From Castellaniella ginsengisoli (GTDB lineage: Bacteria > Pseudomonadota > Gammaproteobacteria > Burkholderiales > Burkholderiaceae_B), in the NCBI RefSeq assembly GCF_039523235.1, contig NZ_BAAAEX010000004.1: a DNA stretch of 14,862 nt; one strand, 5' to 3'. A program made the translations under genes and the position numbers. Each line of letters opens with the position of its first letter. Position 1 is the stretch's first letter. The notes beneath the pieces are model-generated. The model made no database searches, was not told the origin of the DNA, and was given only the letters and a program-made list of their open reading frames with translations. Positions 1 to 6,228 of the stretch are shown in pieces.

Positions 1-400
1 CGCCCAGCGGACCTTCGTCGCCGTCGAGCGCCAGCTTGGCCGAACCCTTGATGATCGGCGTGTCGTCGCCCGGAAAGTCGTACTTGGACAGCAGCTCGCG
101 CACTTCCATCTCGACCAGTTCCAGCAGTTCCTCGTCGTCGACCATGTCGCACTTGTTCAGGAACACGATGATGTAGGGCACGCCCACCTGGCGGGCCAGC
201 AAAATGTGCTCGCGCGTCTGCGGCATCGGGCCGTCAGCGGCCGAGCACACCAGAATCGCGCCGTCCATCTGCGCCGCACCCGTGATCATGTTCTTCACAT
301 AGTCCGCGTGACCCGGGCAGTCCACGTGCGCGTAGTGACGGTTGGCCGTCTCGTATTCCACGTGCGAGGTGCTGATCGTGATCCCGCGCGCCTTCTCTTC
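1..400 (-). CDS. tuf: Elongation factor Tu, fragment (both ends missing)
   Basis: EF-Tu is the GTPase that carries aminoacyl-tRNA to the ribosome. The minus strand reads 133 codons in frame from position 400 down to the window edge, starting EEKARGITISTSHVE and including the switch II/G3 motif DCPGHAD, then NKCD (G4) and GSAKLAL (G5). Compared with E. coli EF-Tu this is roughly residues 55 to 190. The P-loop (GHVDHGKT) and switch I start are missing because the sequence stops at the N at 401; domains 2 and 3 lie beyond the left edge. Upstream of the N a Shine-Dalgarno-like AGGAG (minus strand, 411-407) sits just where the start codon is expected, so the gene is probably intact in the organism and broken by assembly. 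The tRNA-Tyr/Gly/Thr-tuf order matches the classic proteobacterial tufB locus. Identity is certain; truncation is most likely technical. Confidence 0.95.
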
Positions 401-401
401 N
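401..401. other. Ambiguous base N, probable collapsed assembly gap in tuf
   Basis: The only non-ACGT base in the window. On its right is tuf leader sequence ending AGGAGTCAGC (minus strand). On its left the tuf frame begins at about codon 55 of the family. About 160 bases of coding sequence that should lie between are absent. The simplest reading is a scaffold join with the true gap length not represented. Confidence 0.85.
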
Positions 402-436
402 GCTGACTCCTGACTATGGAATGATCCAAGATAGTG

Positions 437-511
<75 letters not shown>

Positions 512-520
512 AATATTCAT

Positions 521-536
521 TTCGACATCCGTCGAA
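521..536 (-). repeat. Small hairpin in the tRNA-Gly/tRNA-Thr spacer
   Basis: Perfect 6-bp inverted repeat TTCGAC (521-526) / GTCGAA (531-536) with a 4-base loop, in the spacer between tRNA-Gly and tRNA-Thr. It would fold in the primary tRNA transcript. A role in transcript processing is only a guess. Confidence 0.45.
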
Positions 537-546
537 CCGGACCCGC

Positions 547-620
547 TGGAGCGGGTGAAGGGAATCGAACCCTCGTCGTAAGCTTGGAAGGCTTCTGCTC
601 TACCATTGAGCTACACCCGC
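547..620 (-). tRNA. tRNA-Gly (anticodon TCC)
   Basis: The minus strand from 620 starts GCGGGTG and pairs with CACCCGC at 557-551. The anticodon loop is CTTCCAA, giving anticodon TCC, which reads GGA/GGG Gly codons. The D arm (GCTCAATGGTAGAGC) and T arm (GGTTCGATTCC) are normal. Discriminator T (550) and encoded CCA (549-547) are present. The top pair of the anticodon stem appears to be a G-A mismatch; the other stems pair well. Confidence 0.96.
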
Positions 621-635
621 GATTCGGATCCCTGC

Positions 636-663
636 GACGCCTCTCGATTCAGCACGAGGCGTC
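636..663 (-). repeat. Hairpin in the tRNA-Tyr/tRNA-Gly spacer
   Basis: Perfect 8-bp inverted repeat GACGCCTC (636-643) / GAGGCGTC (656-663) with a 12-base loop, filling most of the spacer between tRNA-Tyr and tRNA-Gly. It has no run of T after it on the transcribed strand, so it does not look like a terminator. It may help process the polycistronic tRNA precursor. Confidence 0.5.
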
Positions 664-669
664 TCGCTA

Positions 670-756
670 TGGTGGTGGGGGTTGGATTCGAACCAACGTA
701 GGCGCAAGGCCAACAGATTTACAGTCTGCCCCCTTTAACCACTCGGGCACCCCACC
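670..756 (-). tRNA. tRNA-Tyr (anticodon GTA)
   Basis: An 87-base class II tRNA with a long variable arm. The minus strand from 756 starts GGTGGGG and pairs with CCCCACC at 680-674. The anticodon region CAGACTGTAAATCTG gives anticodon GTA. Discriminator A (673) and CCA (672-670) are encoded. It is the first tRNA of the Tyr-Gly-Thr cluster, starting about 8 bases after the start site predicted from the promoter at 771-799. Confidence 0.97.
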
Positions 757-770
757 GAAGCGAATCCCGA

Positions 771-799
771 ATTATGAAGATATAGAAAACTCTTGTCAA
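771..799 (-). promoter_or_regulatory. Sigma-70 promoter of the tRNA-Tyr/Gly/Thr(-tuf) unit
   Basis: On the minus strand a perfect -35 box TTGACA (799-794) is followed by exactly 17 bases and a -10 box CATAAT (776-771). A start site near 764 would leave only about 8 leader bases before tRNA-Tyr. The -35 box overlaps the parB stop codon (798-796), so the promoter begins inside the 3' end of parB. I see no terminator between parB and the tRNAs, so some readthrough from the par operon is possible. Confidence 0.85.
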
Positions 800-1734
800 G
801 CGACGGCGTCGCGGTCCGCCAGAACGGAGCCCAGGCCCTGGCGCTCCAGCAGCGCATCCAGGTGATCCCAGTCGGAAAACTCGATGACCAGTTGCCCGCC
901 CTTGCGCGCGCCGGTCCGGATCTTCACTTGCGTCGCCAGATGATCGGACAAGGCTTTTTCCAGCCGGTCCAGATCACCCGAACGGGCGCCATCCGCCTTG
1001 CGGGCCGCGCGGCCGGCCGGCGTGGAGAGGGTTTCGTCGGCTTCGCGCAGGGCGCGCGAGACACGCTTCTCGGTTTCACGCACGGACAGCCGCCGGGCCA
1101 CGACTTCATGGGCCAGAAGAATCTGCTGCGCGGCATCGGTGGCCAGCAAGGCGCGGGCATGGCCCATGTCGATATCGCCGGCCAGCAGCATGGTCTGCAC
1201 CGGTTCGGCCAGGTTCAGCAAACGCAGCAGATTGGTGGTGGCCGAGCGCGAGCGGCCGATGGCCGTGGCGGCCTGCTCATGGGTGAGACCGAATTCGTCC
1301 AGCAGTCGGCGCACGCCGTGGGCTTCCTCGAGCGGGTTGAGGTCTTCGCGCTGGATGTTCTCGATCAGCGCCATGGCGGCAGCGTTCTCGTCGGCCACCT
1401 GGCGCACCAGCACGGGAACCGTCTCCAGGCCGGCGAGACGCGCAGCGCGATAGCGCCGCTCGCCGGCGATGATTTCGTACTGTCCGGCCTCGCCTTCCAG
1501 AGGCCGCACCAGGATGGGCTGCATGATGCCCTGGGCACGGATGGATTCGGCCAGATCGTTCAGCGCACCTTCGTCCATGCGGGTGCGCGGCTGGTAGCGG
1601 CCCGCGCGCAAAACGTCGAGCGGCAACTGATTGGGCGCATCGTCCTTCTGGCGGCCTACCGCATCCAACGCACCGTTGTCGGCGCCCAGCAAAGCGTCCA
1701 GACCGCGTCCAAGTCCTTTTTTTCGAGTGGCCAT
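796..1734 (-). CDS. parB: ParB, CTP-dependent chromosome partitioning protein
   Basis: ParB binds parS sites near the origin, loads as a CTP-switched DNA clamp, spreads, and works with ParA to segregate sister origins. The 312-residue product has the expected order: an N-terminal ParA-interacting stretch (KKGLGRGLDALLG, residues 5-17), the ParB/Srx CTP-binding domain with GERRYRA (91-97) and ENIQRED (125-131), a helix-turn-helix for parS recognition (about 150-172), and a C-terminal dimerisation domain. Length is normal for the chromosomal ParB/Spo0J family. The ATG at 1734 has AGGAA about 9 bases upstream. It lies 37 bases after parA at the end of the mnmG-rsmG-parA-parB operon. Three matching parS sites lie upstream of mnmG in the same window. 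Confidence 0.97.
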   Translation of the reverse strand: MATRKKGLGRGLDALLGADNGALDAVGRQKDDAPNQLPLDVLRAGRYQPRTRMDEGALNDLAESIRAQGIMQPILVRPLEGEAGQYEIIAGERRYRAARLAGLETVPVLVRQVADENAAAMALIENIQREDLNPLEEAHGVRRLLDEFGLTHEQAATAIGRSRSATTNLLRLLNLAEPVQTMLLAGDIDMGHARALLATDAAQQILLAHEVVARRLSVRETEKRVSRALREADETLSTPAGRAARKADGARSGDLDRLEKALSDHLATQVKIRTGARKGGQLVIEFSDWDHLDALLERQGLGSVLADRDAVA

Positions 1735-1771
1735 CGTCTGTTTTTCCTATGGGTGATGCCAGCGGGGCCGC

Positions 1772-2581
1772 TCAGGCGGCGCGCCGGCGAATCTGGCCGC
1801 CGACACGGCGGATGAGTTCCTCGCCGAAGGCAAGGTAGGCGCGCGCGCCCCGGGACGACTTGTCGTAGACCACGCCGGGCTGGCCATGACTGGGCGCCTC
1901 GGCCAGGCGCACGTTGCGCGGCACGACGGTCTTGAAGACTTTGTCTCCGAAATGCGATTCCAGTTGGGCGGAGACTTGCTGCTGGAGCGTCATGCGCGTA
2001 TCGAACATGACACGCAGCAGGCCGATCAGCTCCAGATCCGGATTCAAGTTGCGGTAGACCCGCTTGATGGTGTTGACCAGATCGGACAGGCCTTCCAGCG
2101 CGAAGTATTCGCACTGCATGGGGATGATCACGCCATGGGCGCCCGCCAAACCATTGAGCGTCAGCAGAGACAAGGTCGGGGGACAGTCGATGAGGATGAA
2201 ATCGTAATCCCCGGAGACCTTGGACAGGGCCCGCTTGAGCTGCATTTCACGATCATCCATCTGCACCAGGTCGATCTCGGCGCCGGACAATTCCCGATTT
2301 GAAGGCAGCACGTCGTAGCCGCCGCTCTCGGAACGGATCCGGGCGCCGGCCACGTCGGCCTCGCCGATCAGTACCTGATACAAATTGATGGAGGCCGCAT
2401 TCTTGTCGACGCCACTGCCCATGGTGGCATTGCCCTGCGGATCCAGGTCGACCAGCAACACGCGCTGGCCGTGCAGGGCCAACGCGGCCGCCAGATTGAT
2501 GGCCGTGGTGGTCTTGCCCACGCCGCCCTTCTGATTGGCGATACAGAATACGCGGGCGGATTTCGGACGATCAACAGTCAT
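1772..2581 (-). CDS. parA: ParA, chromosome partitioning ATPase (Soj family)
   Basis: ParA is a deviant Walker-type ATPase that dimerises on the nucleoid with ATP. ParB-parS complexes stimulate its ATPase, which moves origins apart. In this 269-residue protein the deviant Walker A motif KGGVGKTT lies at residues 18-25, the conserved VDLDPQGNAT at 44-53, and Walker B LIDCPP around 130-135. There is no N-terminal DNA-binding extension, as expected for chromosomal ParA/Soj (type Ib-like) rather than long plasmid ParA. The ATG overlaps the rsmG stop codon (ATGA, 2581-2578), and AAGGA lies about 6 bases upstream inside rsmG, suggesting translational coupling. Identity is firm. Confidence 0.97.
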   Translation of the reverse strand: MTVDRPKSARVFCIANQKGGVGKTTTAINLAAALALHGQRVLLVDLDPQGNATMGSGVDKNAASINLYQVLIGEADVAGARIRSESGGYDVLPSNRELSGAEIDLVQMDDREMQLKRALSKVSGDYDFILIDCPPTLSLLTLNGLAGAHGVIIPMQCEYFALEGLSDLVNTIKRVYRNLNPDLELIGLLRVMFDTRMTLQQQVSAQLESHFGDKVFKTVVPRNVRLAEAPSHGQPGVVYDKSSRGARAYLAFGEELIRRVGGQIRRRAA

Positions 2582-3255
2582 GAGGTTCCTTCGGGACCGG
2601 TTTCGAGTTCCAGCAGACAGCGGTGCGCGTCCATCTCGGGCACGCTCAGTTCAACGGCATGTTTCACGAACCAGCCAGTCTCTATTTCCAGGGCGGCCCG
2701 TTCCGCCACGGGATCCTGGCCCTTCATGGCCATCATCGCGCCGCCGGGCGCACGATGATGCGCGGCGACGCGCACGAAATCCGACAGCGAAGCGAACGCG
2801 CGCGAAATCACCAGATCGGCCTGCAGGCTGTCCATGGATTCGATGCGGCCATGTTCCGCGCGCACGTTCTTGAGCCCCAGGATGCCGGCCGCCTGCCGGA
2901 TGAAGGCGGTTTTCTTGCCGACGGCATCCACGCAGACAACGAACCAGCCTGGTTGGCAGATGGCCAGAATGATACCCGGTAAACCGGCGCCCGACCCCAT
3001 GTCCGCGACCCGCAGATCACGGTCCGGCCAGCGGTCGCGCAGCACAGGCACGATGGCCAGGCTGTCGAACACATGCTGCACCAGCATTTTTTCGGGATCC
3101 CGGATGGCTGTCAGGTTGTAGGCCTTGTTCCAGCGTTGCAACTGCTGCAGATAGCCCAGCAGCACGGGGATGCAAGCATGGTCCGATTGCATCCCCAAGA
3201 CATCCAGGGCCTTTTCCAGGCGCGTTTCGAAGTGCGGAGGGTACAGGCCGGTCAT
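2578..3255 (-). CDS. rsmG: RsmG, 16S rRNA (guanine527-N7)-methyltransferase
   Basis: RsmG (formerly GidB) methylates N7 of G527 in 16S rRNA using S-adenosylmethionine; in other bacteria its loss gives low-level streptomycin resistance. The 225-residue product shows NLTAI (47-51), HVFDSL (61-66), the SAM-binding glycine-rich loop DMGSGAGLPGI (85-95), the acidic end of strand beta-2 (VCVDA, about 108-111), and the family motif SRAFASL (151-157). Its length is near that of E. coli RsmG. The start overlaps the mnmG stop (ATGA, 3255-3252), and its own Shine-Dalgarno is poor, so translation probably depends on mnmG. The mnmG-rsmG-parA-parB order is a conserved origin-proximal cluster. Confidence 0.96.
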   Translation of the reverse strand: MTGLYPPHFETRLEKALDVLGMQSDHACIPVLLGYLQQLQRWNKAYNLTAIRDPEKMLVQHVFDSLAIVPVLRDRWPDRDLRVADMGSGAGLPGIILAICQPGWFVVCVDAVGKKTAFIRQAAGILGLKNVRAEHGRIESMDSLQADLVISRAFASLSDFVRVAAHHRAPGGAMMAMKGQDPVAERAALEIETGWFVKHAVELSVPEMDAHRCLLELETGPEGTS

Positions 3256-5168
3256 GCCGCCCGCCGTCCGCGCGCATGCCGCTTCAGGTGGACCAGCAGC
3301 AGGGACACGGCTGCCGGCGTGATGCCGGAAATCCGCGCCGCCTGCCCGATGGTGAGGGGGCGCGAGGCTTCGAGTCGCTGCCGGACTTCATTCGACAGGC
3401 CCGCTACGCCGGCGTAGTCAAAATCATCCGGAATTTCCTGATCCGCCTGGGCTTTCTGGCGTTCTATCTCATCGCGCTGACGATCCACGTAGCCGGCGTA
3501 TTTGACCTGGATGCCAACCTGTTCGGCTTGCACGGGATCATCCAGCCCCGGACCGGCCAGCAATACGCCTTGCGTATCTTGCAGAGCCATCAGGGCGTCG
3601 TATTCGACATCGGGACGCCGCAGCAGATCCAGCAGGCTGGGATGGCGGTCAGGCCGCTGCAAGGCCAGGCGTTCGCGGGCATGGGCATCCAGCACGGCGG
3701 GATTGACACGGGTCTCGCCCAAGCGCTGGATTTCAGCCGCCACCGCATCGCGCTTGCGGCTGAAGGCGTCCCAACGCGCATCGTCTACCAGGCCCAATGT
3801 CCGCCCGATTTCCGTGAGCCGTAAATCAGCATTGTCTTCGCGCAGGCTGAGACGATATTCCGCGCGGGACGTAAACATTCTGTAAGGTTCTGTAACGCCT
3901 TTTGTTACAAGATCATCCACCAACACGCCCAGATACGCTTGGCTTCGATCCAGCGTCCAAGGCTCTCGTCCCCTGGCGTGCAAGGCAGCATTCGCACCCG
4001 CCAGCAAGCCTTGGGCGGCTGCTTCTTCGTAGCCTGTCGTGCCATTGATCTGCCCCGCAAAAAACAATCCGCGGATTGACCGGGTTTCGAGCCAGGCATG
4101 CAGGTGCCGAGGATCAAAATAGTCGTACTCGATCGCATAACCTGGCCGCATGATGCGGGCATTTTCCAGACCAGGCAGGCTGCGTACCAAAGCGAACTGA
4201 ATATCGAACGGCAGACTGGTCGAAATCCCATTGGGATAGATTTCGCGGGAAGACGCCCCTTCTGGCTCCAGAAAGACTTGATGGCTGGTCTTGTCGGCAA
4301 ATCGGTGAATCTTATCTTCGATCGAAGGACAATACCGGGGCCCGACTCCCTCGATCACACCTTGATCGCTATACATCGGCGAGCGATCCAGACCCGAGCG
4401 CACGATTTCGTGCGAACGCTCATTGGTATGGGTAATCCAACACGGTACTTGCTCCGGGTGCATATCGGCCCGGCCAAGGAATGAAAATACCGGCACTGGG
4501 TCTGTATCCCCAGCTTGGATCTCTGTCTTGGAAAAATCAATTGTGTTGGCGTCGAGACGCGGCGGCGTCCCTGTTTTCAAACGTCCTTGAGGCAGCTTCA
4601 ATTCTTTGAGTCGCTGGCCCAGACTGGTCGCTGGTGGATCCCCCGCCCGCCCAGCCGCATAGTGCGACAAACCAACGTGCATGAGACCATTCAGAAACGT
4701 GCCCGCCGTCAGGACTACCGCTCGGGCCCGAAATTCAAGACCAATCTGAGTCCGCGCCCCGACGACCCGATCTCCTTCCAGAATCAGATCATCTACGGCT
4801 TGCTGAAAAATCATCAGATTTTTCTGTCCCTGCAAAATCATCCGCATGGCGCGCCGGTATAAAGACCGATCGGCTTGTGCACGCGTGGCCCGCACAGCGG
4901 GCCCCTTTGAACGATTCAGTATCCGGAATTGAATCCCCGCCTGATCCGTTGCCCAAGCCATGGCCCCGCCCAGAGCATCAACCTCTTTCACCAGATGCCC
5001 CTTACCAATCCCACCAATCGAGGGATTGCAGGACATCTGGCCCAAGGTGTCCATGTTATGGGTCAACAACAGCGTGGACGCACCCATACGGGCAGATGCC
5101 AATGCGGCTTCCGCCCCGGCATGACCACCACCGATCACGAGGACATCGAATTCTTCTGAGTAATTCAT
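3252..5168 (-). CDS. mnmG: MnmG, tRNA uridine-34 5-carboxymethylaminomethyl modification enzyme
   Basis: MnmG (GidA) is the FAD-binding partner of MnmE; together they install the cmnm5 group on wobble uridine 34 of certain tRNAs. The protein is 638 residues, near E. coli's 629. It has the FAD dinucleotide motif GGGHAGAEAA (13-22), SCNPSIGGIGKGHLVKEVDA, the family signature LKTGTPPRLD, AGQINGTTGYEEAAAQG, and the C-terminal helical tRNA-binding/MnmE-binding domain. I start at the ATG at 5168 because MNYSEEFDVLVIGGG matches the family N-terminus. The frame stays open to 5279, but that extension crosses the parS sites and the predicted promoter. The Shine-Dalgarno is weak. First gene of the operon with rsmG, parA and parB. 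Confidence 0.96.
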   Translation of the reverse strand: MNYSEEFDVLVIGGGHAGAEAALASARMGASTLLLTHNMDTLGQMSCNPSIGGIGKGHLVKEVDALGGAMAWATDQAGIQFRILNRSKGPAVRATRAQADRSLYRRAMRMILQGQKNLMIFQQAVDDLILEGDRVVGARTQIGLEFRARAVVLTAGTFLNGLMHVGLSHYAAGRAGDPPATSLGQRLKELKLPQGRLKTGTPPRLDANTIDFSKTEIQAGDTDPVPVFSFLGRADMHPEQVPCWITHTNERSHEIVRSGLDRSPMYSDQGVIEGVGPRYCPSIEDKIHRFADKTSHQVFLEPEGASSREIYPNGISTSLPFDIQFALVRSLPGLENARIMRPGYAIEYDYFDPRHLHAWLETRSIRGLFFAGQINGTTGYEEAAAQGLLAGANAALHARGREPWTLDRSQAYLGVLVDDLVTKGVTEPYRMFTSRAEYRLSLREDNADLRLTEIGRTLGLVDDARWDAFSRKRDAVAAEIQRLGETRVNPAVLDAHARERLALQRPDRHPSLLDLLRRPDVEYDALMALQDTQGVLLAGPGLDDPVQAEQVGIQVKYAGYVDRQRDEIERQKAQADQEIPDDFDYAGVAGLSNEVRQRLEASRPLTIGQAARISGITPAAVSLLLVHLKRHARGRRAA

Positions 5169-5193
5169 AGGGATAAACAGGAAGGTTCCTGGA

Positions 5194-5221
5194 ATTATAC
5201 TTCGCGAACCCCTGAGGAAAA
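5194..5221 (-). promoter_or_regulatory. Candidate promoter of mnmG-rsmG-parA-parB
   Basis: The minus strand has a perfect -10 box TATAAT (5199-5194), and 16 bases upstream a weak -35-like TTTTCC (5221-5216). A start near 5187 would give a leader of about 19 bases before the mnmG ATG at 5168. parS site 1 (5222-5237) directly abuts the -35 position, so bound or spreading ParB could affect this promoter. The -10 is convincing; the -35 is poor and could need an activator. Confidence 0.55.
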
Positions 5222-5237
5222 TGTTCCACGTGAAACA
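5222..5237. promoter_or_regulatory. parS site 1 (ParB binding)
   Basis: TGTTCCACGTGAAACA, a 16-bp match to the chromosomal parS consensus (TGTTNCACGTGNAACA class), with one asymmetric position between the half-sites. It is centred 25 bp from parS site 2 and touches the -35 region of the mnmG promoter. The cognate parB is in the same operon downstream. Confidence 0.93.
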
Positions 5238-5246
5238 GAGTCTATG

Positions 5247-5262
5247 TGTTCCACGTGGAACA
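5247..5262. promoter_or_regulatory. parS site 2 (ParB binding), perfect palindrome
   Basis: TGTTCCACGTGGAACA is a perfect 16-bp palindrome and a strong parS match. Together with site 1, 25 bp away centre to centre, it forms a tandem parS pair directly upstream of mnmG. Confidence 0.94.
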
Positions 5263-5434
5263 TCGCTAGAACCCAGCAAGTATCTGTCTCGAAAGTTTTA
5301 TTCGTTTGGCTAAGCGGCAGCCATCCTACCAAAACGAAACCAACTCAACACATCGTCAGAGAGCGGAGCAAGCTAAAACCTTCCCACATCGGACACCACG
5401 AAATCAGTCAGTTCAAACCTTAGCCAAGCTGATC

Positions 5435-5506
5435 GGAAGAACCCCTCGTTGATTCATCACCCAATCGTTCGAGAGATTTCAGGGGTTATCTTCCGAATTG
5501 ATAACC
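5435..5506. repeat. Overlapping inverted repeats in the mnmG-cspA intergenic region
   Basis: GGAAGAACCCCT (5435-5446) is nearly the reverse complement of AGGGGTTATCTTCC (5481-5494), differing by two inserted bases. The second arm also contains GGTTATC (5484-5490), which forms a perfect 7-bp repeat with GATAACC (5500-5506) around a 9-base loop. The two pairings share sequence and cannot form together. The role is unknown; no gene overlaps. Confidence 0.5.
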
Positions 5507-5588
5507 AGTCGATTGATCGGGACGTCAATTTCTACGGGGCGAAACACACCTTCAATCAAGTGATTCGTTCCATCAAATTCGTTCTGAA

Positions 5589-5604
5589 TGTTCCACGTGA
5601 AACA
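5589..5604. promoter_or_regulatory. parS site 3 (ParB binding)
   Basis: TGTTCCACGTGAAACA, identical in sequence and orientation to site 1, lies about 342 bp from site 2 centre to centre and 24 bp before a perfect DnaA box at 5629. It is intergenic, not part of a gene. Confidence 0.93.
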
Positions 5605-5628
5605 CATCAAGCTTATGAAAAAACAGTA

Positions 5629-5637
5629 TGTGGATAA
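5629..5637 (-). promoter_or_regulatory. DnaA box (perfect)
   Basis: TGTGGATAA on the plus strand, i.e. TTATCCACA on the minus strand, a 9/9 match to the high-affinity DnaA box. It is paired with an 8/9 box that starts 12 bp further on, in the same orientation. Confidence 0.75.
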
Positions 5638-5640
5638 AAC

Positions 5641-5649
5641 TGTGGACAA
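5641..5649 (-). promoter_or_regulatory. DnaA box (8/9 match)
   Basis: TGTGGACAA, i.e. TTGTCCACA on the minus strand, one mismatch to the DnaA consensus. Start-to-start spacing of 12 bp from the perfect box suggests cooperative binding on one helix face or nearly so. Confidence 0.65.
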
Positions 5650-5714
5650 ACCCTGAGCAACAAGGGTACAAGTTTTCAGGTCTCGGAATTTTCCAGATCA
5701 ATACCCGGGCATAA

Positions 5715-5740
5715 AAAAGGCACTCCGAAGAGTGCCTTTT
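5715..5740 (-). terminator. Rho-independent terminator of the cold-shock gene
   Basis: AAAAGGCACTC (5715-5725) pairs perfectly with GAGTGCCTTTT (5730-5740) around a CGAA loop. On the minus strand, transcription from cspA ends in this hairpin followed by a T tract 19 bases after the stop codon. The sequence is symmetric with A and T flanks, so it may also stop plus-strand transcription. Confidence 0.92.
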
Positions 5741-5758
5741 CAGAAAACCAAACGCTGA

Positions 5759-5965
5759 TTACAGCGGGCGGATTTCAGCAGCCTGGGGGCCCTTGGGGCC
5801 ATCCTTGACTTCGTACTGCACGGCTTGGCCTTCGTTCAGACTGCGGTAGCCGCGACCTTCAATGGCGGAGAAGTGCGCAAACACGTCGGTGCCACCGGCA
5901 TCCGGCGTGATGAAGCCGAAGCCTTTCTCAGCGTTGAACCATTTGACTTTGCCCGTTTGAGCCAT
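5759..5965 (-). CDS. Cold-shock domain protein (CspA family)
   Basis: A 68-residue single cold-shock domain, the usual length for CspA-type RNA chaperones that melt RNA structure. It starts MAQTGKVKWFNAEKGFGFI, with RNP1-like KGFGFI and RNP2-like VFAHF, and ends PQAAEIRPL. I start at the ATG at 5965 because this is the family N-terminus; the open frame runs up to 6061, but that extension has no similarity to the fold and lies within the leader. Shine-Dalgarno AGGA is about 11 bases upstream. It is a single-gene unit: own promoter candidate at 6107-6134, leader of about 135 bases, terminator at 5715-5740. Whether it is cold-induced or constitutive cannot be read from sequence. Confidence 0.96.
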   Translation of the reverse strand: MAQTGKVKWFNAEKGFGFITPDAGGTDVFAHFSAIEGRGYRSLNEGQAVQYEVKDGPKGPQAAEIRPL

Positions 5966-6100
5966 GATCTGAAACGTCCTAAATGAATGAAAGAAAAACA
6001 ATGAATCAAGAACGCTGAAACGAAACAGATCGTGCCGGAGTAGCTCAGAGCAACAGGGCATGCCGTGTGCGAGACGTGCGTACTGCTAGATTGCATTGCA
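5966..6100 (-). other. Long 5' leader of the cold-shock gene
   Basis: From the predicted start near 6100 to the ATG at 5965 there are about 135 transcribed bases with no gene. Long leaders are typical of cold-inducible csp mRNAs, where the leader refolds with temperature. I did not find a clean hairpin by eye, so a thermosensor role is inference only. Confidence 0.45.
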
Positions 6101-6106
6101 ACAGGG

Positions 6107-6134
6107 AGCATAACTACGCAATATGAAAAGTCAA
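6107..6134 (-). promoter_or_regulatory. Candidate promoter of the cold-shock gene
   Basis: The minus strand reads TTGACT (6134-6129), a 16-base spacer, then TATGCT (6112-6107). This is a reasonable sigma-70 promoter pointing at cspA, with an expected start near 6100. It lies in the 263-bp divergent region shared with the aminotransferase at 6229. I could not find an equally good promoter for the plus strand there. Confidence 0.55.
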
Positions 6135-6228
6135 ATCATAGTTTTCCCTTAGGCGCGATTGTATCCGCAACTGAACGCGCCGTGCTCAAAAACGAATCCT
6201 AAAACCAACAGAAATCAAACAAACTCTT

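Larger units (their letters stand above)
5169..5758. other. 590-bp gene-free region, candidate replication origin with parS
   Basis: Between the mnmG start and the cspA stop there is no credible gene. The stretch holds the mnmG promoter, three parS sites (5222, 5247, 5589), one perfect DnaA box (5629-5637) and one 8/9 box (5641-5649), inverted repeats at 5435-5506, and the cspA terminator (5715-5740). A position upstream of gidA/mnmG is a common place for bacterial oriC. A second DnaA-box region at 7423-7682 has a better AT-rich unwinding candidate, so the exact origin is undecided. Hand G/C counts place a skew switch between about 5.2 and 7.6 kb. Confidence 0.5.

Noticed and set aside
793..1815. 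340-residue open frame on the plus strand opposite parB
   Set aside because: Antisense shadow; parB on the minus strand has all expected motifs.
5169..5279. Longer MnmG with 37 extra N-terminal residues
   Set aside because: The extension crosses the parS sites and a TATAAT promoter and has no family similarity; MNYSEEFDVLVIGGG at 5168 matches the known N-terminus.
5449..5637. 62-residue open frame on the plus strand in the mnmG-cspA gap
   Set aside because: It contains a parS site and a DnaA box, has no Shine-Dalgarno, and resembles no protein I know; chance reading frame.
5966..6061. Longer cold-shock protein with 32 extra residues
   Set aside because: The extension is not part of the cold-shock fold and lies in the probable leader; MAQTGKVKW at 5965 is the standard start.
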